Assembly: GCA_026002975.1 (NCBI GenBank)
Contig: BPGJ01000014.1
Location: 1 to 63,581, forward strand
Length of the DNA stretch: 63,581 nt
Source of the DNA: Acidimicrobiia bacterium
Lineage (GTDB): Bacteria; Actinomycetota; Acidimicrobiia; Spongiisociales; ZC4RG35
Direction of reading: 5' to 3'
Position numbers and translations under genes: made by a program. Shown piece after piece: positions 17,443-26,983 of this stretch (positions are counted from its first letter, which is position 1; every line of letters starts with the position of its first letter). The notes beneath the pieces were generated by a model, which did no database searches, was not told the DNA's origin, and worked only from the letters and a program-made list of their open reading frames with translations.

Positions 17443-19017
17443 CGCCAGGCCGGGCAACCCGCGGCCTGGAGCCCCAGGCGAAGCGAATCCCCGCCGCCAC
17501 CACTCGTCGGGTCTCGGCCGGCTCGATGATGTCGTCCACGTAGAGATGCGCCGCCGCTTCCCAGGGTTCGCTCTCGTCTTGCCACGCCCGGGTCAGTTGC
17601 ATCTCCAGCTTCCGCCGGGCCTCCTCTCCTCCTTCCCGCTCGGCCTGTTCGAGGCGGCGGCGGTTTACCGTCCGCACGCCGGTCTCAGGGGCCATGAAAC
17701 CCATCTCGGCTGATGGCCACGCCAACAGGAGATCCGGCTTGGTGGGACGACCTCCTAGCGCGTAGTGACCTCCCCCGTATGCCTTGCGAACGATCACGGT
17801 GATTCGCGGCACCCGCGCCCGTGCCAGCCGGGCCACGAGCCGCTCGTAGGCTCTAACGATCCCGTCGCGCTCGGCCTGCCTCCCTATGAGAAGACCGGGG
17901 ACGTCCTGAAGGAAGAGAAGAGGGAGGTTGAAGGTGTCACAGAGATCCACGAACGCTGTCGCCTTGGCGAGGGCACGGGGGTCGAGGGCGCCGGCGCCGT
18001 GCTGCGGTTGGCTGGCCACGATCCCCAGGGGGGCCCCCTCGATGCGACCGAGGGCCGTGATCACTGATCGGCCCGATTCCGGCTGCCAGGGCAAGAGCGA
18101 ACCTTCGTCTGCGACACCCTCGAGCACGTCGAACATGTCGTAGCTCTGGCGTGGGTGGGTGGGCACCAGCTTGTTCAGGTCTGAGGTGGATCGGGCGGGG
18201 GGCACACTGGGGCTCAGAGGCGCCGGCTGCGAGGCGTTCAAGGGGAGGTAGGAGAGGAACACGGCCAGGAACCGGATCGCAGTCTCCTCGTTGTCGACCA
18301 CCAGGTGGACGGTGCCGGCGGCCTGGGCCGGTTCCGGTCCCCCCAGTTCCTCGTCGGTGACCCTTTCGCCCACCGCCGACTCCACGACGGTGGGACCGGA
18401 GAGGCCCACCGCGGCGGAACGCACCATTACGACGAAGTGGGCGGTGGCGGCGTGCAGGGCGGCATCTCCGTAGGAGGGGCCCAGCACGGCCGCCACGCGA
18501 GGGACGGCAGGATGACCCTCCGGCACTTGGAGGAAAGTGGAGAAGTCGAACGGGAGGCCGGAGAAGCGCCACCCCCATTACGTCGGGGATCCTGCCGCCG
18601 TCAGCGTCGCACAGCAAGACCAGGGGGATACCCTTCTCCGCCGCGTGGAGGGCCATCCGTCCCTGCTTGCGCATACTGACTGGTGCGGTAGTACCGGCGA
18701 GGACGGTGGCGTCGATCGCGATCACACACACCGGTCTACCGTCTACCATGGCGAAACCCGTCACCACCCCCGTCCCCGGACATGGGGCGGGACAGCCGTC
18801 GCTCCGGTTTGGCCAGCAGGCCGATCTCGAGGAAGGAGTCGGGGTCGACGAGGAGCTCGATTCGTTCCCTGGCGGTCAACCGGCCCGACTGGTGGTGGCG
18901 CCGGACTGCCTCCTCACCTCCCATCATCAAGGCCTCCTGGCGGCGTGTTCGCAGCTCCGCGACCAGCTCGTCGAGGCTCGGGCGGGCTGGCGCGGGGGGA
19001 GGCTCCGGGGAGGTCAT
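17432..19017 (-). CDS. Acyl-CoA carboxylase carboxyltransferase (AccD/PccB-like), frameshifted
   Basis: Three minus-strand frames combine into one biotin-dependent carboxyltransferase beta subunit of near-normal length. The N-terminal part carries GRLTARERIELLVDPDSFLE; the second frame gives CVIAIDATVLAGTTAPVSMR and LVLLCDADGGRIPDVMG; the third contains PLLFLQDVPGLLIGRQAE and AEMGFMAPETGVRTV. Frameshifts lie near 18780 and 18550. It would transfer carboxyl from biotin to an acyl-CoA such as propionyl-CoA or a bulkier product. No biotin carboxylase or BCCP gene is in the window. ATG 19017 overlaps the TetR stop. Confidence 0.82.
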
Positions 19018-19592
19018 TGGGGCGCCACAGCCTGGAATCCCCGGAGGAGAGGGGGTGACGATCGAGTCGACGAGCCATTGGCGGTTGGTGGGGGCGGTTG
19101 ATCCGGTGAGGCCAGCTGGATCCGGCCAACAGCGTTCCCACCGCCACCATCGGGTCCATGTCGATGAGGCGTCCATCCTCGACCCCTTGCGCATAGATGG
19201 CGCGCAAGCGCGCCTCGTACTTGCGCTCCCCGCTGCCGGATGGCCTTTTCCTCTGCCGGGGCGAGCAGCCCCCGGTCCCGCTCGTAGACGATGTTGGCGG
19301 CCCTGTTGTCGAGCAGCGTGTTGACGTGACAGCGAAGCACCCGGTCGAGGAGAGCAACGGGATCGGCGATGGCGGCGTGCAGGTCGGTCAACTGCTGCAG
19401 CATCCCTTCCACGATCCTCATCCTGATTTCGAACAGGATGGCGGCCTTGCTCTCGAAGTAGTGGTAGAGGGCTGGACCGCTGATGCCCACTCTCCGGCCT
19501 ATGTCCGCCAAGGAGGTCTGCGAATAGCCACGCCGGCTGAACAGCTCGGTGGCTACTCCGAGAATCTCCTCTCGTCGGTCGGGGGAGGGCAT
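19014..19592 (-). CDS. TetR-family transcriptional regulator (C-terminal frameshifts)
   Basis: The N-terminal 60 residues are a clear TetR DNA-binding domain: RREEILGVATELFSRRGYSQ, then TSLADIGRRVGISGPALYHY and the FESKAAILFEI extension. The ligand-binding part is recognisable to about AAN IVYERDRGLLAPAEEKA; after about 19250 another frame continues it (ARLRAIYAQGVEDGRLIDMD). The stop overlaps the carboxyltransferase start. It is the only TetR gene in the window and a candidate for the shared operator, but its own promoter carries a different palindrome. Confidence 0.85.
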   Translation of the reverse strand: MPSPDRREEILGVATELFSRRGYSQTSLADIGRRVGISGPALYHYFESKAAILFEIRMRIVEGMLQQLTDLHAAIADPVALLDRVLRCHVNTLLDNRAANIVYERDRGLLAPAEEKAIRQRGAQVRGALARHLCARGRGWTPHRHGPDGGGGNAVGRIQLASPDQPPPPTANGSSTRSSPPLLRGFQAVAPQ

Positions 19593-19604
19593 ACCAGCAC
19601 GATT

Positions 19605-19618
19605 TTAATTACCATTAA
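19605..19618. promoter_or_regulatory. Palindrome in the tetR divergent promoter
   Basis: TTAATTACCATTAA, arms TTAAT/ATTAA around TACC, 12 bp before the tetR start and 49 bp before the divergent ligase pseudogene. A likely autoregulatory operator; it differs from ACCAAACGGTTGGT. Confidence 0.55.
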
Positions 19619-19933
19619 GTCAAAAAGCCAATGCGGCTGCGGTGCGTCACGGGAGGAGGGTCGAAAAGTGAGGTTGTCGGGGTCCGACCGCAGGGCTGGC
19701 TGGATCGGGGTGACCACCATCGGCGACTGCCTTGACCGGGTGGCGACGCGTTGGGGCACTGGCCTTGTCTTCTCTCATGAGCGAGCCACCTATCCCGAGG
19801 TGGCGGCACGCTCCACCCGATTCGCCGCCGGGCTCCTCGGGTTGGGCATCGATCCCGGAGACAAGCTGGGGATCTTGAAGAACCAAGGGGGTCGACTATC
19901 TCGCACTCCTGATAGGAGCGGCCAAGATCGGGG

Positions 19934-21314
19934 GGTCACGTCCCGTCAAGTGGTGGACTTTGGGGTCCGCCATCCTCACCACTCTCATGCGATCGCTGCG
20001 ACGGGCTCCTGGTGGGCCTCACCTCCTTCCTCAGGGGCGTAGATGCGGTCCATCGACTCTTGGGAGAAGTACCGGCGGTCGGCGACGGCCCACTCGTCGT
20101 CTTGTTCGGCCAGCACCATCCCCACGATGCGGAGCAGGGCCTCCCGGTTGGGGTGGATCCCGATCACATAGGTCCTCCGCTTGATCTCTTTGTGGAGCCG
20201 CTCGAGCGGGTTGGTTGACGCCAGGCGTCTTCGGTGGGGTTCGGGGAAGTGGAAGTGCGCCAGGAGGTCCTCAGAGGCGTCCTCGAGCAGCTCGGCGGCC
20301 TTGGCAAACCTCCCCCTGAGCCCCTCTGCCACCCGCTCAAGCTGAGCCCGGGCCGAGGCGTAGTCGGGCTGGGCGAAGACGGTCCGGACGAAAGAGGCCA
20401 CCAGCTCCTGGGCGCCCTTGGGGACGGTGGAGAGCAGGTTGCGCATGAAGTGCACCCGACACCTTTGCCAGGCGGCTCCCTGCAGCACCTTGGCGATGGC
20501 TGCCTTGAGCCCCTCGTGGGCGTCGGAGACCACCAGGAGCACCCCCTTGAGGCCCCTCCGCACCAGGTCCCGGAGGAACCGGGTCCAAAACGCCTCGTCC
20601 TCTGACGGCCCGGCATCGACCCCCAGCACCTGGCGCTCCCCAGACCGGGATACCCCCACCGCCACCACCGTGGCCATAGAGATCACCCGGGAGTCCTCTC
20701 TCACCTTGTGGTAGGTGGCGTCGACGAACAGGTAGGGGTGGTCGCCGGAGATAGGTCGGTTCCGGAAGGCCTCCACCTCCCGGTCGAGCTCCCGGCAGAT
20801 CCGGGACACCTGGGAACGCGAGATCCCCTCCAGGCCCAGGGCCCGCACCAGGTCGTCCACCTTGCGGGTGGAGACTCCTGCCACGTAGGCCTCCTGGATC
20901 ACCGACACCAGGGCCCGCTCGGTGCGCCGCCGGGGCTCGAGAAGCGAAGGGAAGTAGGTGCCGGGGGTGATCTTGGGGATCTGGAGCTCCAAGGTGCCCA
21001 CCCGGGTGTCCCAGGTCCGGGTCCGATACCCGTTGCGGTAGGCGGTGCGCTCTCCGGTCCGCTCATAAAGCCCCGCTCCGATCCTCCCCGAGACCTCGGC
21101 CTCCATGAGGGCCTGGGCAAGGACCCGCACTCCTTCTCGAAGGACGTCGGCGTCCTCTTCTGAGAGGAGCTTGCCAACGAACGAGTCGAAGTCCATCCTG
21201 GTCTTGGCCATCGTCCACCTCCTTGTGGTTGTCCGACCTCAGGTGAGGATGGACGATGGCCTCTCTTCAACTGTGGATTTCCCCCAAAAGTCCACCACGT
21301 CCGGGGACGCTAAC
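19934..21314 (-). mobile_element. IS256-family insertion sequence, copy 2, intact
   Basis: Same sequence and orientation as 2492-3872. An 8-bp duplication GATCGGGG flanks it (19926-19933 and 21315-21322). It interrupts an acyl-CoA ligase gene. Confidence 0.96.
19985..21211 (-). CDS. IS256-family transposase (copy 2)
   Basis: A 408-residue DDE transposase identical in translation to the one at 2543-3769, including DATYHKVREDSR, SDAHEGLKAAI and NPLERLHKEIKRR. The lack of divergence between copies indicates recent transposition. Confidence 0.97.
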   Translation of the reverse strand: MAKTRMDFDSFVGKLLSEEDADVLREGVRVLAQALMEAEVSGRIGAGLYERTGERTAYRNGYRTRTWDTRVGTLELQIPKITPGTYFPSLLEPRRRTERALVSVIQEAYVAGVSTRKVDDLVRALGLEGISRSQVSRICRELDREVEAFRNRPISGDHPYLFVDATYHKVREDSRVISMATVVAVGVSRSGERQVLGVDAGPSEDEAFWTRFLRDLVRRGLKGVLLVVSDAHEGLKAAIAKVLQGAAWQRCRVHFMRNLLSTVPKGAQELVASFVRTVFAQPDYASARAQLERVAEGLRGRFAKAAELLEDASEDLLAHFHFPEPHRRRLASTNPLERLHKEIKRRTYVIGIHPNREALLRIVGMVLAEQDDEWAVADRRYFSQESMDRIYAPEEGGEAHQEPVAAIA

Positions 21315-21929
21315 GATCGGGGCGGTCGCCGTGCCCGTCAACTCCCGATACAAACCGCAGGAGTTGGGGCACATTATCACCAACTCGGGATACGAGGGTT
21401 TGTTCGTCTCTGGCGATCAATCCGAGTACGTCGATTTTCATGGTTTACTGGCGGCGACCCTGCCATCCCTCAACGACGCGGCAGAGTCCTCGCTGGCGCT
21501 GCGCGACGCGCCGGCCCTCCGGCACATCGTTACCATTGGTCCCCTCCTCTCCGAGGGAGGCTTTCGCTGGGGCGGCCACCGCCGACCCCGACGAGCTCGC
21601 CTGGCGACGCTACGCGGTTCGCCTGTCAAATGCAGGGGTATTGATGTACACCTCGGGAACCACCGCCGCGCCAAAGGGGGCCATGCTTACCCACACGGGC
21701 CTAGTGCGGGAGGGCCTAATGGTGGCGCGTACCCGCTACGCGTTGGCCGATGCCGACCGCCTGTGGACTGCGCTCCCCCTCTACCACATCGGTGGCATCG
21801 CTTTCTCGTTTGCCTGTTTCGGGGCCGGGGCGACCTATGTCCACAGCGGCTTCTTCGACCCGGGGGTCTCGTTGCGCCAGCTAGAGGCCGAACGCTCCCC
21901 CGGCGGGGTCAGACGCCAGGGGTGTCTCG

Positions 21930-22723
21930 TCAGGCGGCGGTGTAGCCTCCGTCGACCGCAAAGACCTGCCCCGTGATCCACTTGGATTCGTCGCTGGCCA
22001 AGAACAAAGCCATGTAGGCGATGTCTTCGGGCTCGCCGAGGTGCTGCATCGGGTAGCGGGCGGCGGTGGAGGTCAGGCTCTCTTCCAGTGACTGGCCCAG
22101 CCCTCCAGACATTCCCCCCGCGTTGCTCGTACACCCTCGTCACCAAGGGTGTGGGTATGGTGCCAGGGGCGATGGCGTTGAAGCGGATGTTCAGCGGCGC
22201 GTACTCGACAGCCGCCTGGCGGGTCAGCCCGATCACGCCGGCCTTGGCAGCCGCGTAGGCGGCGATCCCGTTCACGCCGACCAGTCCACCGATGGAAGCC
22301 TGATTGATGATCGAGCCCGCACCTTGAGACTCCATCGCCGGGAGCACCGCCTTGTTGGAAAGCCACACGCCAGTGAGGTTGACGGCGATGACGCGATCCC
22401 AGACTTCCTGCGTGGTGGTGCCGACGCTACCCGCTTCCCCGATGCCGGCGTTGGCGTACAGCACGTCGATGCGGCCGTAGCGATCCAAAGCCTGCGATGC
22501 CATCTCCTGATTGTCTTCCCACTTGGTCACGTCGACCCGCACTGCCAGCGCTTCACCCCCCTTGTTGGCGGATGCGATGGGTGGTGGCTTCGGCCGCGTC
22601 GCCTCGGATGTCGGCGCATACCACTGACGCTCCCTCGGCGGCGAACAGGAGGGCGCTGGCCTGGCCCAGTCCCGACCCGGCACCGGTGACAATCGCCACC
22701 TTGTCCTGTAGCCGACCAATCAT
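21930..22723 (-). CDS. SDR-family NAD(P) oxidoreductase (frameshifted)
   Basis: A classical short-chain dehydrogenase spread over three frames. ATG 22723 follows AAGGAGGAG; the N-terminus reads [20 protein letters not shown], the cofactor-binding TGxxxGxG. The second frame has [24 protein letters not shown] and the catalytic AAYAAAKAG; the last frame ends [13 protein letters not shown]. Shifts lie near 22565 and 22115. Cofactor preference is suggested to be NAD by the Asp in CADIRGD. It follows the P450 by 20 bp on the same strand, suggesting sequential oxidation of a hydroxylated product. Confidence 0.85.
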
Positions 22724-22742
22724 GATCTCCTCCTTCCGTAGT

Positions 22743-23957
22743 TCAGGCTCGCAGGCTTACCCATAGGTGGGGTGGGGACCGCAACACGTATCCGACCTCG
22801 TCAGGTGAGCCGTGTACCCACTCCGCGGCCGAGAAACGGTCGAGGAGGCGGTTGACGGCGACCACCATCTCCATTTGAGCCAGCAGGGAGCCGGTGCAGT
22901 GATGGCGACCGGCGCCGAAGGAGAGTATGTCGGCCTTGGGGGTGAACTGTCGCTGGGCGTTGTCGGTGAAACGGTCGACCACGTACTCCTCGGGTGCGGT
23001 GAACAGCTCCTCGTCGCGGTTGGCGGAGGCGATCAGCACGAAGACCTTCTCGCCTTGGTCTATCTCCCGGCCGGCCAGCTCGGTGGGAGCGAGCACGCCC
23101 CGGGAGACTCCGTGTACAGGCGGGGCATAGCGCAGGATCTCGGCGCAGGCCGACATGATCAAGGAGCGATCTGCCGCCAGTTGCGCCCACACCTCAGGGT
23201 GGTCGACCAGGTAGCGGATGAGGCTGGACAAGGCCCGGTCGGTGGTCTCTACTCCGGCGGCGAGCAAGAAAGAACAGAAGGACAGCACCTCCTCGTCGGA
23301 GAGTGGTTCACCCTCGAATTCGAAGTTGCAGAGATCGGAGAGCATGTCGTCCCGGGGTTCCCGTCGCCGTTGGGCGATCACCGGGCGCAGGAACTCGGCG
23401 AGCCTCCCTCGAGCCTCGAGCCCCCGCCGGCTGACCTCCGGGTCGCCTCTCAGGTTGGAGGCACCGGCCGCGACAATCATGTCGTACCAATGCCGGAAAC
23501 TGGTGGCTTCGGGTATCCCCATGATCTCTGCCGTGATCTGGAGCGGCAGAGGTGTGGTGAAGAGAGCTTTGAGATCGACCGGCTCCCCCGTTTCGATCCG
23601 ATCGAGGTAGGTATCGGTCAGCTTCTCGGCCAAAGGCCGGTAGCTCTCCTCGATCAGCTTGGGGCTACGAAGCCGGCGGGCGAGGAGCGCGCTTTTCTTG
23701 CGGTGCTCATGCCCGCTCATGTGGAGAATGACCCGCCCGTGGATGGCGGACGAGCCGGCGCCGTAGCTGAGCGGTCCGAAATGCTCCTCGTCCTCCAGTA
23801 CCCGCTTCACCTCCCGGTGACGGGACAGGACCCAGCTGTCTGTGACGGCGGAATAGAAGATGGGGCTCTGCTCTCGAGCTGCTCGGTAGAGCTCGTAGGG
23901 CGAGACCGTGCCGTCGAGGATGGCGGCGAAGCGTTCGGGGATTGTAGCGGTGCTCAT
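22743..23957 (-). CDS. Cytochrome P450
   Basis: A complete 404-residue bacterial class P450. The I-helix oxygen-binding stretch is [13 protein letters not shown], the K-helix ExxR is EILR, and the heme loop is [10 protein letters not shown] with Cys about 354. It would hydroxylate an organic substrate using electrons from a ferredoxin system, which is not encoded nearby. It lies between the solute-binding protein and SDR genes on one strand, so it is probably expressed with the importer receptor. A 20-bp hairpin ends seven bases before its ATG. Confidence 0.93.
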   Translation of the reverse strand: MSTATIPERFAAILDGTVSPYELYRAAREQSPIFYSAVTDSWVLSRHREVKRVLEDEEHFGPLSYGAGSSAIHGRVILHMSGHEHRKKSALLARRLRSPKLIEESYRPLAEKLTDTYLDRIETGEPVDLKALFTTPLPLQITAEIMGIPEATSFRHWYDMIVAAGASNLRGDPEVSRRGLEARGRLAEFLRPVIAQRRREPRDDMLSDLCNFEFEGEPLSDEEVLSFCSFLLAAGVETTDRALSSLIRYLVDHPEVWAQLAADRSLIMSACAEILRYAPPVHGVSRGVLAPTELAGREIDQGEKVFVLIASANRDEELFTAPEEYVVDRFTDNAQRQFTPKADILSFGAGRHHCTGSLLAQMEMVVAVNRLLDRFSAAEWVHGSPDEVGYVLRSPPHLWVSLRA

Positions 23958-23964
23958 GGCAGGC

Positions 23965-24010
23965 GAGTTCCTGCTCCCTCGGCCTGGAAAGGCCGAGGGA
24001 GCAGGAACTC
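23965..24010 (-). promoter_or_regulatory. Perfect 20-bp hairpin between binding protein and P450 genes
   Basis: Bases 23965-23984 are the exact inverse complement of 23991-24010 with a 6-nt loop. On the minus strand it starts five bases after the upstream stop and ends seven before the P450 ATG. No T-run follows, so it is not a standard terminator. The only AGGA near the P450 start lies in its 3' arm. Confidence 0.85.
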
Positions 24011-24014
24011 AGGC

Positions 24015-25340
24015 TCAACCCTCGAACAGGCCGTACTCGCCGTCGATAGCGGAAGCCCACTCCTCGAATGGCTTGACCGGCTCTAGACCCTGTTCGTCCG
24101 GATTCCAGGCGAAGGGGGCGGCGCAAGGGGAGTGGTTGGAGTCCGACCAGTCGATGGGGCAGCTGATGCCCATCGTCTCGAAGGGGCCCTGCAGTGCCGC
24201 CTGCAGGCTGGCGCGGGACAACTCACCCGACTCGGCCGCCCGCTCGATGGCCTGCACCAGAATCATGCCGTCGAGCCAACCATGCGAAAAGTTGATCTGC
24301 TTGGCGCCCTCCTCCCACTCGGTGCCCGCCACGAACTCGCGGATCAGATCGGTCCCGGGGCTGGACACGTTGCCAGGCAGGAATGAGTGGATGCCTTCCA
24401 CCAGATCCAGCATGTCGGCTGGCCCCTCCAGGTAGATCTGCAGGCCGGCGATGCCGTGGATACCGATGATCGGAACCCGCAGTCCCTGGGTCTTCATCTC
24501 GGTCACCACCCCCAAGCCGTGGGCGGGGGCGCCGTGGAAGGCGACGAAGTTGACGCCTTGTGAGTCGACCAGCTCCTTGAGGCGGGTGACCGCTCCGGGA
24601 AAGTCGGGAGAGCCCGGGTTGATGAGGATGCGGTCGACGTAGGTCCCGCCTTGCTTGGCCAGGGTGTCCTTTATGTAGGCGTTCCACTCGTCGCCCGAGG
24701 GCAGCTCCAGCTGGATGACAACCACCTTCGCCTCGTCGAGCGACCCGAGGCGGTCGGCGATCCTTAGCACTGCGGCGTCCGCTTGGTCCCCGTAGTGAGC
24801 GATGTTGTTGAAGACCCAGGGGTTCTCGAGCTGGACGTCGATGGTCTGCGGTGGCCCGATGACTGGGATCCCCACCTGTTCCACCTCGGGCATCAGCGCA
24901 GAGGAGATGTGGGAACCGCCCATCTGGATGATGGCTAGCACTTTGTCGTCCTGCACCAGAGAGGTGAAGTTGGTGGCGGCGGTCTCGGCGCTGAACTGGT
25001 CGTCCTTGGCGATCAACTCGAGTCGGCGTCCCAGCACTCCGCCCTGCTCGTTCTGGTAGGCGACGAAGGCCTCTAGGCCGCGCAGGTTGAAGGACTGGGC
25101 CGACGCGGTCGGCCCAGTGGCGTCGCCCATCCAGCCGACCTTGATCGTCTCGGCGGTGACGCCGTTGTCCGGGTTGTCCGGCACTGCCGCTGCCGGCGCG
25201 GTGGTGTCGGTGGGTGCGCTGGTGGCGGCGGTCGGCTCCGGCGTGGTCGTGGTGGTCGTGGTCGTGGCCGCACCGCCGCCGCCACAAGCCGCAATCAGAA
25301 CCGCCAGCAGGGTGACTACTAGCAGCCAGCGTGGTGTCAT
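24015..25340 (-). CDS. LIV-type ABC importer solute-binding lipoprotein (second system)
   Basis: A complete 441-residue receptor. ATG 25340 follows GAGGAGGG; the longer upstream frame has no support. A lipoprotein signal ends at Cys19 (VLIAACGGGG), then a Thr-rich linker. The mature domain opens IKVGWMGDATGPTASAQSF and contains VLAIIQMGGSHISSALMPEV and VNFVAFHGAPAHGLG. It is collinear with the receptor at 10333 but clearly diverged, suggesting a related but different ligand. It has its own operator at 25386-25399 and heads a unit with a P450 and SDR, rather than preceding its permease genes. Confidence 0.93.
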   Translation of the reverse strand: MTPRWLLVVTLLAVLIAACGGGGAATTTTTTTTPEPTAATSAPTDTTAPAAAVPDNPDNGVTAETIKVGWMGDATGPTASAQSFNLRGLEAFVAYQNEQGGVLGRRLELIAKDDQFSAETAATNFTSLVQDDKVLAIIQMGGSHISSALMPEVEQVGIPVIGPPQTIDVQLENPWVFNNIAHYGDQADAAVLRIADRLGSLDEAKVVVIQLELPSGDEWNAYIKDTLAKQGGTYVDRILINPGSPDFPGAVTRLKELVDSQGVNFVAFHGAPAHGLGVVTEMKTQGLRVPIIGIHGIAGLQIYLEGPADMLDLVEGIHSFLPGNVSSPGTDLIREFVAGTEWEEGAKQINFSHGWLDGMILVQAIERAAESGELSRASLQAALQGPFETMGISCPIDWSDSNHSPCAAPFAWNPDEQGLEPVKPFEEWASAIDGEYGLFEG

Positions 25341-25385
25341 GGTCGCCCTCCTCGGTTGCGGGGCCTGTTCAGGGTAGGTTAACCA

Positions 25386-25399
25386 ACCAAACGGTTGAT
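25386..25399. promoter_or_regulatory. Operator site 2
   Basis: ACCAAACGGTTGAT, one change from the consensus, inside a longer inverted repeat CCAACCAA/TTGATTGG (25383-25402). It is 46 bp from the receptor start, the same distance as site 1. Confidence 0.75.
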
Positions 25400-25441
25400 T
25401 GGTGGCAGAGGCCGCCCGGAAATGTGACGGCATCTTTCGCC

Positions 25442-26983
25442 TCAGCGCCGTCGGGGGAACCCCCCCGAGGTGAGCGCTCCCGGTACCTCGGAGAGCGATC
25501 GGGGCGGTATGGTGACCGACTCCACTTCGACGCCCATCTCCGACGCCACCCCCCTGGTCAGCGTCGAGGCGTAGTCCAACAGCTCGGGCAGGGCGCTGAG
25601 CGACCGGTAGGTTGTGGCCTGTAGGCCCCTCTGGCTGGCCCACCGGGATGCCAGATGGCGGTCGATCTCCAGCTGGACCCGCACCTGCCGAGGTGCGCCG
25701 GTGGCCACCGCTGAGCGGAACAGCGGGGCGCCGAGCAGCTTTCGTTCCAAGGCCAGCGTGTTTAACCCCAGCTGCCAAGCCTCGTCGACCCGTGCCAGGT
25801 CGGACCAACCCCCGGGTCCGAGGGCGATTCGGGTCATGCCCCAGCCTTCTTCCGTGAGGGCTGCTTGCGGTCCTTTGACCACCACCCGGCCCGAGGCGGC
25901 AGTTTCCACCGACACTACGGGACGGGCTTGGACTGCCAGGGGCCCCGCTACCGCCGGGTCGCAGGCCACCTCGGTGACGGGGAGACCGAGGGAGGCAAGG
26001 AAATACGAGAGCTCTGGAGGATGCGGCTGTCCGGAGACGAGCAGAGATCGGAGACGCCCCATCCCTTCCTGATGGCGGACCGGGACGCCAACCAGGAGCC
26101 GGGAGAAGCCGCCTTGGTTGGCCTCCCGGCCGTAGGTCTCGAAACTGACGCCGGTGCGGCGTTCCCAGGCCCGGGCCACGAAACGCTTGAGTCCCCTGGT
26201 GTCGATGAGGCGTAAGAGAATCTGGGTGGCGAACTCTCCGAGGAACCGGGAAGTTGGGTGCAGAACGGTGGGGGCTACCTCCCTGATGGCGGCGGCGAGT
26301 GTCCCTGGTGACTCCGGCAGCGCCAAGCGCGCACCGCAGGTCAGCGCCGGGTACACGGTCATGGTCTTCTGGGCCGGATCGGCCAGGCTGCGGGCAGCCA
26401 CCATCCAGTCGGAGGCCGAGTAGCTGAAAGCCCCGAGGCTAGCCTCGACCCCGGCCACCAAGGCACGATGCGTGAGCGTGGCGATGCGAATCCCGTCATC
26501 GAGGTCGATGCTGGCCACGGCCGGGAGGTCGGGCGGCAGATGATCGGCGGCTCGAAGGGGTTGCGTCGGCCTGGGCTGCGCCAGCTGCGGCAGCAGTATG
26601 GCGGGCACGGAGGGATCGGCCACCAGCTCGGCTTCCTCCGGGGAGGAGGCGACCGCCAGCCGCGGAGGGCGAAGCGCCAGGATCTCGCTGATATCCGAGG
26701 CCGGGAGGGGGAGGGGGAGGTGCAGAGAGCAGCCACCGAGAGCCATCACCGCGACCTCGCAGGCGATGGCTTCGACGCGGTCCTTCAGCAGAAGGGCCAC
26801 CGTGTTTCCTTCCCGAACTCCCTGCTCTCTGAGTCCGTGGGCGAGGGCGGCTGCCCTGGCCATCAACTCTCCGATGGTTATCACCCTCCAGCACCCCAGC
26901 TTTTTCTCGAACAGGACGGGGGTGTCTGGCCATCGGGAGGCGCGTTCGGCGAGCTGACCGACTACGGTCTCGGCTTCAGCCAC
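25442..26983 (-). CDS. Acyl-CoA synthetase-like protein lacking the ATP-binding motif (pseudoenzyme)
   Basis: An intact 513-residue frame collinear with the ligase at 15350: ALTCGARLALPESPGTLAAA matches GARLAFPESADTF, and ASQRGLQATTYRSLSALPEL matches the C-terminal domain. However the YTSGTTGLPKG loop is missing: the equivalent is DGIRIATLTHRALVAG. The FGQSE and HTGDL motifs are also absent. It should not be able to adenylate an acid. GTG 26983 overlaps the LivG-like stop, so it is coupled to the importer as its functional paralogue is in operon 1. A carrier, regulator or structural partner role is possible; gene decay without frameshifts is the alternative. Confidence 0.85.
   Translation of the reverse strand: MAEAETVVGQLAERASRWPDTPVLFEKKLGCWRVITIGELMARAAALAHGLREQGVREGNTVALLLKDRVEAIACEVAVMALGGCSLHLPLPLPASDISEILALRPPRLAVASSPEEAELVADPSVPAILLPQLAQPRPTQPLRAADHLPPDLPAVASIDLDDGIRIATLTHRALVAGVEASLGAFSYSASDWMVAARSLADPAQKTMTVYPALTCGARLALPESPGTLAAAIREVAPTVLHPTSRFLGEFATQILLRLIDTRGLKRFVARAWERRTGVSFETYGREANQGGFSRLLVGVPVRHQEGMGRLRSLLVSGQPHPPELSYFLASLGLPVTEVACDPAVAGPLAVQARPVVSVETAASGRVVVKGPQAALTEEGWGMTRIALGPGGWSDLARVDEAWQLGLNTLALERKLLGAPLFRSAVATGAPRQVRVQLEIDRHLASRWASQRGLQATTYRSLSALPELLDYASTLTRGVASEMGVEVESVTIPPRSLSEVPGALTSGGFPRRR

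Larger units (their letters stand above)
19668..21905 (+). pseudogene. Acyl-CoA synthetase gene cut by IS256 and truncated
   Basis: GTG 19668 follows GGGAGGAGGG. The first part reads DCLDRVATRWGTGLVF and FAAGLLGLGIDPGDKLGIL. A frameshift at a GGGGG run (about 19888) is followed by VDYLALLIGAAKIG, where the IS256 copy sits. Deleting the element and one GATCGGGG restores AKIGAVAVPVNSRYKPQELG exactly. Downstream, after a further frameshift, LMYTSGTTAAPKGAMLTH (ATP motif) is present, but the gene ends abruptly near 21905, losing the C-terminal half. It was an AMP-forming ligase divergent from tetR and is now inactive. Confidence 0.88.
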
